DNA from: an uncultured Planctomycetaceae bacterium
Lineage (GTDB): Bacteria; Planctomycetota; Planctomycetia; Planctomycetales; Planctomycetaceae
DNA length: 45,420 bases
Reading direction: 5' to 3'
NCBI GenBank assembly: GCA_903861195.1
Contig: CAIOTJ010000018.1
Coordinates: 1-45,420 of the forward strand
A model generated the notes under the pieces. That model had not been told where the DNA came from, made no database searches, and worked only from the letters and a program-made list of their open reading frames with translations. Each line of letters opens with the position of its first letter. Within the stretch, counting starts at the first letter, position 1. Below are positions 34,240 through 45,420 of this stretch, in pieces. The translations under genes were made by a program, and so were the position numbers.

Positions 34240-35913
34240 ATGAAATTGGTGATTGTCGGTGGTGTGGCGGGGGGCGCGTCGGCGGCGACGCGGGCCCGGC
34301 GGCTGTCGGAACAGGCCGAGATCGTACTGCTGGAACGGGGCCCCGATGTCTCGTTCGCCAACTGCGGTCTCCCCTATTACGTGGGGCAGGAGATTGTCGA
34401 GCGGGGGAAACTGCTGGTCACCACCCCCGCCCGGCTGCGGGCCCGCTTTCGGCTCGATGTGCGGACACAGACCGAGGCGGTGGCGATCGACCGCGCCGCC
34501 CACACCGTGACGCTGCGAAACGTGGCAACCGGTGCCGAATCGGTCGAGACGTACGACCGGTTGATCCTGGCTCCCGGGGCCACCCCCATCCGCCCGCCGT
34601 TGCCCGGACTCGATCTGCCGGGCATTCACACGCTGCGCAACCTGGCCGATGTCGACCGCATCAAAAGTGCCGTCGATGACCTGCTGGCGTCGCACGCCGG
34701 AGGAACGCCTCCCCGCGCGATCATCGTGGGAGCTGGCTTCATTGGGCTGGAACTGGTCGAGAACCTCGTCCGTCGCGGCGTGCACTGCGCGGTGGTCGAA
34801 CTGCAGGACCAGGTGCTGCCCCCCTTCGACCGCGAGATCACCACGCCCATTGCCGAGACCCTCGCCCGTCACGGGGTGGAGGTCCGACTGCAGGAGGCGG
34901 CCGAGGCCTTCGAGGCGACCCCCGCTGGATTGCGGATTCGCCTCAAATCGGGAGCCACGCTCGACGGGCACCTCGTGATTCTGGGAGTGGGAGTGCGGCC
35001 CGAGAATCGCCTGGCGGTCGAGGCGGGGCTCGAGGTGGGACCACGCGGCGGCATTCGGGTGAATGAATCGCTTCAGACAAGTGATCCGCACATCTATGCT
35101 GTGGGAGATGCCATCGAGGTACGCGATCCGGTGACCGGGGCCGCCACCCAGGTTCCGCTCGCCGGGCCGGCCAATCGCCAGGGACGCCTGGCCGCGAATC
35201 ACATCTTCGGCCAGCCCGCCCATTACCGGGGGACCCAGGGGACGGCCATTGTGCGGGTGTTCGACCGGGTGGCCGCCTGCACCGGCGCGGCCGAGAAGAC
35301 GCTGCGGCGGGCCCAGCTTCCCTATCGCAAGGTCTACATCCACCCCATGAATCACGCCGGGTATTACCCGGGTGCCGAGCAAATGTCCCTCAAGCTGCTG
35401 TTCGATCCGCAGACAGGGCGCATCCTGGGGGCCCAGGGGGTCGGAGGAGAAGGCGTCGACAAGCGGATCGACGTTCTCGCCATCGCCCTGCAGGCGGGGC
35501 TGACGGTCACCCAACTCGAAGAGGCCGAGTTGTGTTATTCGCCCCAGTTTGGCTCGGCCAAAGACCCCGTGAACATGCTGGGCTTTGTGGCGTCGGGACT
35601 GCTGCGGGGCGAACACCCGCAACTCGATCTCGACACGGTGTTGGCGCTCCCCGAAGAAGAGCGTCCGCTGCTGCTCGATGTGCGCACCGTCGAGGAGTTC
35701 ACCCAGGGAACGCTCCCGGGAGCGATCAACATCCCGGTCGATGACCTGCGGACACGGCTGGAGGAACTGCCGCGCGACCGCCCGATCGCCGCGTTCTGCC
35801 AGGTGGGCCAACGCGGCTACCTGGCGACCCGCATTCTGCTGCAGCATGGGTTCGATGTGCGGAACCTCGGCGGGGGCTACAAAACCTACCGCCTGTTCGT
35901 GCCAGGGAAATAA
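34240..35913 (+). CDS. CoA-disulfide reductase / NADH oxidase-like flavoprotein fused to rhodanese
   Basis: The product is 557 residues from ATG 34240, with AGGAG 8 nt upstream. The FAD-binding start MKLVIVGGVAGGASAATRAR is followed by redox Cys42 in SFANCGLPYYVG. A second Rossmann motif (IIVGAGFIGLELVENL) binds NAD(P)H, and IYAVGDAIEV closes the FAD site. A C-terminal rhodanese domain (about 455-557) carries LLLDVRTVEEFTQGTLPGA and the active-site Cys520 in AFCQVGQRGY. This is the CoADR-rhodanese architecture, linked in other bacteria to persulfide, CoA-disulfide or sulfur reduction. Both redox cysteines are present. It sits alone, 198 nt after aroA. Confidence 0.93.
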   Translation: MKLVIVGGVAGGASAATRARRLSEQAEIVLLERGPDVSFANCGLPYYVGQEIVERGKLLVTTPARLRARFRLDVRTQTEAVAIDRAAHTVTLRNVATGAESVETYDRLILAPGATPIRPPLPGLDLPGIHTLRNLADVDRIKSAVDDLLASHAGGTPPRAIIVGAGFIGLELVENLVRRGVHCAVVELQDQVLPPFDREITTPIAETLARHGVEVRLQEAAEAFEATPAGLRIRLKSGATLDGHLVILGVGVRPENRLAVEAGLEVGPRGGIRVNESLQTSDPHIYAVGDAIEVRDPVTGAATQVPLAGPANRQGRLAANHIFGQPAHYRGTQGTAIVRVFDRVAACTGAAEKTLRRAQLPYRKVYIHPMNHAGYYPGAEQMSLKLLFDPQTGRILGAQGVGGEGVDKRIDVLAIALQAGLTVTQLEEAELCYSPQFGSAKDPVNMLGFVASGLLRGEHPQLDLDTVLALPEEERPLLLDVRTVEEFTQGTLPGAINIPVDDLRTRLEELPRDRPIAAFCQVGQRGYLATRILLQHGFDVRNLGGGYKTYRLFVPGK

Positions 35914-35971
35914 AGACCTCGGAAACCCAGACCGGCGCAAGCGCTGCGGCAGACCAGCCAGACCCGCGGCA

Positions 35972-36029
35972 TCCCAGCCGGAAGAATGTCTCGACGAAGA
36001 TCCGCCCCCAGACATTCTTCCGGCTGGGA
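35972..36029. repeat. perfect 20-bp inverted repeat
   Basis: The arms 35972-35991 and 36010-36029 are exact reverse complements (left arm begins TCCCAGCCGGAAG), separated by an 18-nt spacer. It lies between convergent genes, so it could serve as a bidirectional terminator, but T-runs are absent. A mobile palindromic repeat unit is an alternative. Confidence 0.7.
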
Positions 36030-36042
36030 CATCTTGGCCCAC

Positions 36043-36072
36043 GCAATCACGACACGGGCAATCACGACACGG
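36043..36072. repeat. 15-bp tandem direct repeat
   Basis: GCAATCACGACACGG occurs twice back to back (36043-36057 and 36058-36072), 13 nt after the inverted repeat. It may be a slippage product or part of the same repeat element. Confidence 0.7.
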
Positions 36073-36130
36073 GAAACTCCGTGCCGGTTCGGGGTGCCAA
36101 TACGGCCCCCGCGCCGGCCTGTCGGCGCGA

Positions 36131-37135
36131 CTACGCCTCGGTTCCGGTGGCGGTCGACGGACCGTCGTCCGCGTCGTCTTCGTCCGCCGGTGGCAGCTGC
36201 AGGATGACGGGAGATTCCTCTTCTGCCGCGAGATCGAATTCGGCCTCGGCTGCCGGTAGCGACTCGGCGGCGGCTGGTTCCACCACCTCCGGCTCGAACT
36301 CCCCTCCGGCCATTTCCGACCTGGGCAGCAGGGTCTCGACCTCCGTCGTATCAGACGCACCGGCGGTTCCGTCGGTCGGTGTGGTCGCGGTTTGTTCCAG
36401 CGGGGGCAGAATCCAGATTTCGCGGTAGGCGATCGGCTGCTCGGCCCGGTACTTCTGGTGCCGCAACAGCTCGAGAATCGCCAGGAAGATCCCGGTGATG
36501 CGGCTGCGCGAGTACGCCCCGGCGAAGAACGAACTGAAGCTGCAGCGTCCCTCTTCGGCCACCCGCTGCTTGATCTGCTCGATATAGACGGCGATCGGCG
36601 TATCGTCGTAGATGACCTTGGTGGGGGCCGCCTCGGAGTTCTTTCGCAGCACGCGCGAGAGGGCACTCACCAGGTCCCACAGCTCGACCTCCTTGAAGAG
36701 GTCCTGCGAGGGATCTCCCGCGCCGCGGGGTCGGTCGTCCGACATGCGGGGGAACCGCTGCTGCCACAACGCGGCCTGTTCCTCCAGCGACTGGGCCGCC
36801 TCCTTGAACCGCTTGTACTCGAGCAACTGCTGCACGAGTTCCGAACGGGGGTCTTCATCCCGCTCGACGATTTCCGGAGTCACTTCCTCCTGAGGAAGCA
36901 CCAGCCGGCTCTTGATCTCCACCAGGCTGCTCGCGACGACTACGAACTCCCCAATGAAATCCAGATCGAGAATCTGGAGAACTTCGAGAAACTCGACAAA
37001 CTGCGCGGTGATGACCGCCATGGGCAGGTCGAGGATGTCGACCTCTTCCCGCCGCACGAGGTACAGCAGCAGATCGAGGGGGCCGCAAAAGCCATCCAGC
37101 TCGACGCGGTAATCCGCAAGTTCCTGCTGCGACAT
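36131..37135 (-). CDS. scpA: segregation and condensation protein A with acidic C-terminal tail
   Basis: The product is 334 residues from ATG 37135 (MSQQELADYRVELDGF). ScpA is the kleisin that, with ScpB, bridges SMC dimers for chromosome condensation. The signature FCGPLDLLLYLVRREEVDIL (16-35) and LVEIKSRLVLPQEE (71-84) are clear. The C-terminal winged-helix region holds FAGAYSRSRITGIFLAILEL (204-222) and RHQKYRAEQPIAYREIWI. Residues ~250-334 form an extra Glu/Asp/Ala/Pro/Thr-rich tail not found in typical ~250-residue ScpA proteins. No scpB is adjacent. The in-frame extension to 37594 is not conserved-looking and is omitted. Confidence 0.93.
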   Translation of the reverse strand: MSQQELADYRVELDGFCGPLDLLLYLVRREEVDILDLPMAVITAQFVEFLEVLQILDLDFIGEFVVVASSLVEIKSRLVLPQEEVTPEIVERDEDPRSELVQQLLEYKRFKEAAQSLEEQAALWQQRFPRMSDDRPRGAGDPSQDLFKEVELWDLVSALSRVLRKNSEAAPTKVIYDDTPIAVYIEQIKQRVAEEGRCSFSSFFAGAYSRSRITGIFLAILELLRHQKYRAEQPIAYREIWILPPLEQTATTPTDGTAGASDTTEVETLLPRSEMAGGEFEPEVVEPAAAESLPAAEAEFDLAAEEESPVILQLPPADEDDADDGPSTATGTEA

Positions 37136-37704
37136 GAGTTGTGGCGAATCTCGAAGAGGAAAGCAGCGGGGTGCGCAGCCGACGCCAGCACCCGACCCAC
37201 TGTTTATCGACCCCCACGCCCCACGGGGATGAATTCCCCCGCCGGCCTTGCCGTCTGCGTCGACTCTGCGGCCCGTTCGGGACGAATTCGGTTCCAATCC
37301 GTCCGACACGGGCTCTCGGCCGCGACCGTGATATCGCAACAGGATCCCGCACGTCCAAGCTGGCCGGATGCAGCATTGGCCAATCACCGAGTCCGGCCGG
37401 CCTCCCCGTGACTCTTGGTCAAAAACCGGTTGGATTGACTGTGGTTGTAAGCGGACCGGTGCGTCCGCGGCGTGACCCGCTCGCCACGTCTCGCGTTCCA
37501 GGTGTCGGTTTACGAGGGAACATCTCCCGCGATTCCCGGGCTTCCAGTACAGCCTCGGGAATGGGCACTTTGCAAAGAAGCTGGCAACAACCACTGGCCG
37601 TTCCTTCTTTTTGTCTTCATGAAAAACACACGGTGTTGAACTCCCCTGCGAAGCGTGTTTCCGATGTGACGTCCGAAAAGTCTGATTGGTGAGGATCCGC
37701 AGTG
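37136..37704. other. divergent intergenic region, about 569 nt
   Basis: This is the longest non-coding stretch between genes. It separates scpA (minus) and the PEP-CTERM gene (plus). Open frames on both strands run through it (for example 37141-37692 +), but their low-complexity R/P/S composition looks non-coding. GGTGAGG (37688-37694) is the ribosome-binding site for the downstream gene. I could not define promoters or an RNA gene. Confidence 0.45.
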
Positions 37705-39336
37705 ATGAATCCGCGTGGTGTGTCGACTTGGCTTGTTCTGGCTCTGGGGTGGACCTGGTCCGCCCTTGGCGCCTCCATCACCTCCTCCAATCGTGATGTG
37801 CTGTCTCCCAACACCGGGGCCATGCCCCTCGCCGGGGTGAAACTTGGCGGAACGAATTTCCGGGTGCTGGGACTGCAGGGTGTGGGCCGGATCGCGGCGA
37901 ACTCGATCGATTCCGCCACCGGCGAATCGCTCGGCTCCATCTCCGACATGGAGATCACCAACTTCCAGAACCTGGGAGGTGGTACCTGGAGCGGGCGTTT
38001 CGAGTTCCTCCCCGACCGGGGTTACAACTCGGGATCGATCTACTCGAACTACGCCGCCCGCGTGAACAGCTTTGATTTCACGTTCACCCCCTACACCGGC
38101 AATACCCCGACCCCCCTGCAGAACCAGATCCAGACGACATTCCTGGGCTCGACCCGGTTCACCTACGATCACGACGGCAACGCGGCCACGCCCGGCGTTT
38201 ACACCTCGGGGATGCTGGCCACCGGTGTCGGCACTCTGTTCGGCCGGCCAACTCCCACGGTTTCGGGCAACACCACGCAGTCCGATGGCACAGTCAACGG
38301 CCGGCTGACGATGGATGCCGAAGGCTTCGTGCTCGACACGCGGGCGGGACGGGCTGGCACCGGCTGGGTCAGCGACGAGTACGGCCCCTACATCTATCAC
38401 TTCAATGCCAGCAAGCAGATCGATGGCCTGCTGCGGTTGCCGGAAGCCCTCGTGCCCCATTCCCCCACCGGGACCACCAACTTCTTCGCCGATCCCCCGA
38501 CCAACGGCCGCCGTATCAATCAGGGCATGGAGGGCATCGCCCAAAGCCCCAGCGGCAACCGGCTGTTCGGGCTGCTGCAGAGCGCGACCATTCAGGATTC
38601 GGGCTCTGGCAACCAGGGGCGGTCGAACACCCGTCTGTTGGTCTACGATGTTTCCAACAGTGATGCCCCGACCGATCCTGTCGCCCAGTACGTCATCCAG
38701 CTCCCCCGTATCGACGACAATGGCGGCACACCCTCCGTCAATCGGACGGGAGCCCAGAGTGCCATCATCGCCCTCAATGACCATCAGTTGCTGATTCTTT
38801 CTCGGGATGGGAACGGTCGCGGGGCGAGCGGCTCGCCTGTGTTCAAGTCGATTCTGCTGGCCGAACTCAATGGCGCGACCAACATCGATGGCCTGTACGA
38901 TGCTGAGGGAAATGCCGTGGCCCCCGGCGGCGTGCTCAACCCGGCCGTCACTCCCATTTCGTGGGCTGAAGCTCTCAACATGCTGGGCAAGCTTGATCTG
39001 TCCATCAGCGAACTGGCCCAGTTTGGTCTGAATCTCAATGCGGCTCCCGGTGATCTGAACACCCTTTCGGAAAAATGGGAAGGATTGTCCCTGGTCTCGG
39101 CTCAGGATCCCTCGGCCCCTCATGACTACTTCCTGTTCATCGGGAACGACAATGACTTCACGACTGGGACTGGCAAGTACCTCGACGCTGCCGGCAATCT
39201 GCAGTCGTATAATGCGGGACTCGAGAATGACTCGATGATTCTCGCCTATCGTGTCCAGATTGTGCCCGAACCGTCGACGTACGCCCTGGTTTGCCTCGGG
39301 GCTTTGGCCGTCGCGCTCGTCCGTCGCCGTCGCTGA
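37705..39336 (+). CDS. PEP-CTERM protein with esterase-like phytase domain
   Basis: The product is 543 residues from ATG 37705 (a GTG at 37702 is adjacent), with a GGTGAGG Shine-Dalgarno. A signal peptide (WLVLALGWTWSALGA) is followed by a phytase/esterase-like beta-propeller: FLPDRGYNSGSIYSNYAARV, GTGWVSDEYGPYIYHFNASK and MEGIAQSPSGNRLFGLLQSA. The last ~24 residues are a PEP-CTERM sorting signal: VPEPSTYALV, a hydrophobic helix (CLGALAVALV) and RRRR. Such signals are cut by an exosortase/EpsH system, so the protein is probably processed and kept at the cell surface or secreted. No exosortase is in this window. A strong terminator follows. Confidence 0.92.
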   Translation: MNPRGVSTWLVLALGWTWSALGASITSSNRDVLSPNTGAMPLAGVKLGGTNFRVLGLQGVGRIAANSIDSATGESLGSISDMEITNFQNLGGGTWSGRFEFLPDRGYNSGSIYSNYAARVNSFDFTFTPYTGNTPTPLQNQIQTTFLGSTRFTYDHDGNAATPGVYTSGMLATGVGTLFGRPTPTVSGNTTQSDGTVNGRLTMDAEGFVLDTRAGRAGTGWVSDEYGPYIYHFNASKQIDGLLRLPEALVPHSPTGTTNFFADPPTNGRRINQGMEGIAQSPSGNRLFGLLQSATIQDSGSGNQGRSNTRLLVYDVSNSDAPTDPVAQYVIQLPRIDDNGGTPSVNRTGAQSAIIALNDHQLLILSRDGNGRGASGSPVFKSILLAELNGATNIDGLYDAEGNAVAPGGVLNPAVTPISWAEALNMLGKLDLSISELAQFGLNLNAAPGDLNTLSEKWEGLSLVSAQDPSAPHDYFLFIGNDNDFTTGTGKYLDAAGNLQSYNAGLENDSMILAYRVQIVPEPSTYALVCLGALAVALVRRRR

Positions 39337-39361
39337 CTGGAGGGCGGTCAGCGGGCTGTCG

Positions 39362-39402
39362 CTCAGGCGTGGGAAGGTGCAGTCCCACGCCTGAGTTTTT
39401 TT
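39362..39402 (+). terminator. strong intrinsic terminator
   Basis: A perfect 13-bp stem (39362-39374 with 39383-39395), an 8-nt loop and seven Ts (39396-39402), 26 nt after the PEP-CTERM stop. This is the clearest Rho-independent terminator in the window. Confidence 0.92.
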
Positions 39403-39516
39403 GGAATGCACTTTTCTCTGCGATGCTGAAGAACACTCGCGACCAACGCCGCGGATGCGCCCCGCATCATCAATCGCCCGCGGACTCGCAACCTGCGGCA
39501 ACCCGGCCCGGGCAAC

Positions 39517-40125
39517 TCATTCGTGCAGGGTCGCGCCATCCGGAACCTTCCCCGCCAAAAACGCCTTCCGGTGATTCCGGTTCCCCAGGTCCATCTGGAA
39601 GCGAATCCAGTTCCCATCCTGCAGAACCGCCATCCACCACGGCCCCGTGACCGAATCCGAAAACTGCCAGAGAATCTGAAAACCCTGATGGTCCGAGAAT
39701 CCTTCGTAATCGGCCTGAATGATGCCCCCCACCTGTTGGAAGATTGAGTCCTTGGCCGTCCCCAGAATCTCCCATCCCTGTTCTTCCTCGGTACCCCCCA
39801 GCAGTTGGAAGGCGTAGATCGTCTTGACGTTGGGCAAGTACTCGGCCAGCCAGGCGGCTGCGTTGGCCGGCTTGCAATCTTCAATCTCTTCCAGAAATTC
39901 CTCGATCTCCTCCGCGACCAGATCACCATCCGACGAGCTGTTTCGTTCGATGTCTGCCACGATCTCCCCGGATTCATGCACGACGCTGATCTGCGTCCAC
40001 TTTTCATCGGGTCCCGCCTCCACCTGGAGCTGGCCCAGCGGAGCGTCGTTGCTTAAGGCGGTCCGGATTCGCGCGATGGAAGGAACCGTCTCGGACGGAG
40101 TGAGAATTCGGATGTAGTGGCCCAT
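39517..40125 (-). CDS. conserved-looking acidic protein of unknown function
   Basis: The product is 202 residues from ATG 40125 (MGHYIRILTPSETVPS). I do not recognise the family. It is acidic (e.g. AEEIEEFLEEIEDCKPANAA, residues 71-90), has no signal peptide or membrane helix, and the C-terminal half is rich in Trp and Phe (ILWQFSDSVTGPWWMAVLQD, GNWIRFQMDLGNRN). Its balanced composition, unlike the Arg/Pro-rich antisense frames, suggests a real gene. It probably acts in the cytoplasm. It converges on the PEP-CTERM gene and lies 177 nt downstream of the third DUF1501 gene's stop side on the same strand. A longer start at 40197 is possible. Confidence 0.75.
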   Translation of the reverse strand: MGHYIRILTPSETVPSIARIRTALSNDAPLGQLQVEAGPDEKWTQISVVHESGEIVADIERNSSSDGDLVAEEIEEFLEEIEDCKPANAAAWLAEYLPNVKTIYAFQLLGGTEEEQGWEILGTAKDSIFQQVGGIIQADYEGFSDHQGFQILWQFSDSVTGPWWMAVLQDGNWIRFQMDLGNRNHRKAFLAGKVPDGATLHE

Positions 40126-40302
40126 GCGACCTCGGTGGTTTTCAGGAGTGCGACGCAACCATCTTCTGATCCAACATCGTATCCCTGGGAAATCCATCGC
40201 AGCCAGTTGAATTCGCGCCGATCTGGAAAACTCGGCCTAATCGCAGGTTTTAAATGTTTTCTGACGATGCGAAATGAGCCCGACTCCCCTGGACGTCCCC
40301 AC

Positions 40303-41806
40303 TTACCCCAACACTTCCCGCACCACCCGCGCCTCCTCCACTCCCGTCAGCCGGAAGTCGAGCCCCTGCAGGCGATAACCCAGGCGGGTGTGGTCGATTC
40401 CCAGGCAGTGCAGCAATGTCGCGTGCAGATCGCGGACCGCCACCCCGTCGTGGGCGACGTTGTAACTGAAATCGTCCGTTGCCCCGTGCGTGTAACCCGC
40501 CCGGATCCCGCCCCCCGCCAGCCAGATCGTGTAACACCGCGGGTGATGATCGCGCCCCGCCTCCGGAGCGTCCCATTGCCCCTGCCCCGCCACCCCCCGC
40601 CCAAACTCGCCCCCCCAGATCACCAGGGTGTCATCGAGCAGCCCCCGCTGCTTCAGGTCGGTAATCAACCCGGCTGAGGCCTGGTCGGTGTCCCGGCAAC
40701 GGGCCGTGCACCAACTCGCCAGGTGCTTGTGATGGTCCCAGTCGGGATGGAACAACTGGATGAACCGCACCCCGCGCTCGGCCAATCGGCGGGCGAGAAT
40801 GCAGTTCGCCGCATAACTTCCCGGCCGGCGCGAATCGGGACCATACAGCCGAAACGTCGCCTCGCTCTCCTCCCGCAAATCCATCAGTTCGGGAATGCTC
40901 GTCTGCATCCGGAACGCCAACTCGTACTGCCGGATCCGCGTGAGAATCTCGGGATCCCCCGTCTGCTCGTGCCGCAGGGTGTTCAACTCTCCCAATCCGG
41001 CCAACATCTGCTGTCGCAGTTCCCGCGGCACCCCTTCGGGATCCCGCAGATACAGCACCGGGTCCCGCGCATTCCGCAGCTTGACCCCCTGGTGCCGCGA
41101 CGGCAAAAAGCCGCTCCCCCAGTAATGGTCGTACAACGGCTGATCGCTCGGCCGCTGCATCTTCGAGATCAGCACGAGGTAATCGGGCAGATCGCGGTTC
41201 TCACTCCCCAGGCCGTAGCTGGCCCACGCCCCGGCACTCGGCCGCCCCGGAATCTGATTCCCTGTCAGAAACCGCGTCATCGCGGGAGCGTGGTTGATCT
41301 GGTCGGTGAACATCGACTTGATGAAGCACAAGTCGTCGGCCACCCGCTGGGTGTGCGGCAACCAGTCGCTGACCGTCGCGCCGCTGTCGCCGCACGGCCG
41401 GAATTCCGCCCGCGCCGGCAGGATCAACTGCTTCTGGCTGGCGGTCATCGTCGTCAGCCGTTGTCCCTGCCGGACCGACTCGGGCAGTTCCTTTCCCGCC
41501 CACTCGGCCAACCCGGGCTTGTGGTCGTAGAGCTCGAGCTGCGACGGTCCCCCGGACTGCGTGAGAAAAATGACCCGCCGGGCCGTCGGTGCGAACTGCT
41601 GCCGCACAGTGTCCAGCACGCTGTTCTCGAGGACCCGGTTCGAAGGCGGTCCATCTGCCCCGCGGACAGGCCGGGAGGGCAGCAGTTCTCCCAGGGCCAG
41701 CCCCCCCAGCGACATCCCGGTCGCCCGTGTCAGAAACACGCGGCGGGCCAAGCGGGTGGCGGCAGACTCGCCCCCCTGCCCGGCTGCGAGTGGATCGGGA
41801 AACAGG

Positions 41807-41814
<8 letters not shown>
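40303..41814 (-). CDS. DUF1501 family Tat-exported protein
   Basis: A 503-residue DUF1501 paralogue. LARRVFLTRATGMSLGGLAL (about 22-41) is a twin-arginine signal with RRVFL. Core motifs are FLTQSGGPSQLELYDHKPGL, GLGSENRDLPDYLVLI, VIWGGEFGRGV, AGRDHHPRCYTIWLAGGGIR and LHATLLHCLGIDHTRLGYRLQG. The start ATG 41814 overlaps the PSCyt1 stop (41807-41809) by 8 nt, so translation is probably coupled. It is the more diverged of the three DUF1501 proteins (SGGPSQLELYD in place of GGPSQMDLFD). Enzymatic role unknown. Confidence 0.92.
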
Positions 41815-44926
<3,112 letters not shown>

Positions 44927-44990
44927 GGTGGCACGATAAACCGCGGACGGGGGTGGGTCAAAGCTACCGGCACTGACCCATGACCACGTC

Positions 44991-45375
44991 GTGGGATAGG
45001 CTTTCAGCCTGTCTTTAAAAAACCCTGCGTATGTGGGGACGCTGGACCTCGTCGTGCCATTGGGAGGCCGGGATGACACTCGATGGTGCTGACAAACTGG
45101 AAGTTTGTCGCCACGGCCCGTGGGATAGGCTTCCAGCCTGTCTGTAAAAAACCGGCGTGTGCGGGGACGCTGGCCCCCGTCGTGCCATTGGGAAGTCGGG
45201 ATGACACTCAATGGTGCTGACAAACTGGAAGTTTGTCGCCACGGGCCGTGGGATAGGCTTCCAGCCTGTCTGTGAAAAACCCGGCGTGTGCGGGGACGCT
45301 GGACCTCGTCGTGCCATTGGGAGGCCGGGATGACGCTCGATGGTGCTGACAAACTGGAAGTTTGTCGCCACGGCT
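44991..45375. repeat. three tandem ~128-bp repeats
   Basis: Units start at 44991, 45120 and 45248 (periods 129 and 128 bp), each opening with GTGGGATAGGCTT and nearly identical. Each carries an internal hairpin, GACAAACT-GGA-AGTTTGTC (45091-45109, 45219-45237, 45348-45366), and a shorter AGGCT/AGCCT stem near its start. The 128-bp period is not a multiple of three, so the open minus-strand frames through it are unlikely to be coding. I recall similar sequence scattered in planctomycete genomes, but that is memory, not a search. Confidence 0.9.
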
Positions 45376-45420
45376 CGTCGCGCGCGCACCCTGGGCGTCA
45401 TCGGGCACTCAACTCGATCG

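Noticed and set aside
35972-36072. A CRISPR array
   Set aside because: There is one inverted repeat and two adjacent 15-mers with no spacer, which is not a repeat-spacer pattern.
32527-36666. A 1379-codon open frame on the minus strand across aroA and the reductase gene
   Set aside because: It is antisense to two clearly recognised genes, is rich in Arg/Pro/Gly/Ser and shows no family motif. Long antisense open frames are expected in GC-rich coding DNA.
37141-37692. 183-codon plus-strand frame in the scpA/PEP-CTERM gap
   Set aside because: Arg/Pro/Ser-rich with no motif, so more likely chance than a gene.
44927-45352. N-terminal extension of the third PSCyt1 gene into the tandem repeats
   Set aside because: The added residues come from the repeat units and hide the signal peptide at 44926. 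One unit is 128 bp, so the frame cannot be conserved through the array.
44991-45375. A CRISPR or integron array
   Set aside because: Units are contiguous ~128-bp near-identical copies with no unique spacers or attC-like sites, so they are tandem repeats.

Overview
The window looks like a piece of a GC-rich planctomycete chromosome (order Planctomycetales or a close relative). The main evidence is three copies of the planctomycete-typical gene pair PSCyt1/DUF1549/DUF1553 cytochrome-like protein plus Tat-secreted DUF1501 protein. A PEP-CTERM protein, a ceramidase-like secreted protein, and tandem copies of an intergenic repeat that I associate with planctomycete genomes agree with this. I see no plasmid, phage, CRISPR, IS, tRNA or rRNA feature. 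It reads as ordinary chromosome with scattered housekeeping genes (folC, ribD, aroA, scpA) among lineage-specific secreted and membrane proteins.

Layout, left to right. 1-2554 (+): the 3' end of a DUF1553 protein and its DUF1501 partner. 2612-5349 (-): two translationally coupled P-loop GTPases, one with DUF697 and one with N-terminal membrane helices, divergent from a secreted/membrane coiled-coil protein (5567-6727, +). 6785-8335 (-): an orphan sensor histidine kinase. 8632-11187 (-): an esterase and folC. 11404-12564 (+): an enolase-superfamily enzyme. 12742-16987 (-): the second PSCyt1/DUF1501 pair, whose cytochrome-like protein has two CxxCH motifs. 17322-24880 (+): a run of exported or membrane proteins (thioredoxin-fold protein, ceramidase-like protein, rhomboid protease, SppA/NfeD-type protease) with ribD inside it. 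24998-26839 (-): a thioredoxin-like protein and a DegT-family aminotransferase. 27041-30185 (+): a secretin-N-like repeat protein without a barrel, and a D-2-hydroxyacid dehydrogenase followed by an intrinsic terminator. 30327-32429 (-): prolyl oligopeptidase. 32746-35913 (+): aroA and a CoA-disulfide-reductase/rhodanese fusion. 36131-37135 (-): scpA with a long acidic tail. 37705-39336 (+): a PEP-CTERM phytase/esterase-like protein with a clear terminator. 39517-40125 (-): an unknown acidic protein. 40303-44926 (-): the third PSCyt1/DUF1501 pair. 44991-45375: three tandem ~128-bp repeats.

How the genes may work together. The PSCyt1 and DUF1501 genes touch or overlap in all three pairs, so each pair is probably one secreted functional unit, and the varying domain content suggests diversified substrates. 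The two GTPases overlap and probably act together at the inner membrane, possibly with the divergent membrane protein. The rhomboid and NfeD-type proteases are neighbours and may share a membrane-protein quality-control role. No single locus is clearly a new defence or mobile system. The best leads for something undescribed are the DUF1501/PSCyt1 pairs, the GTPase/coiled-coil membrane locus and the barrel-less secretin-N-like protein. All functions are inferred from motifs read by eye; no database search was run.
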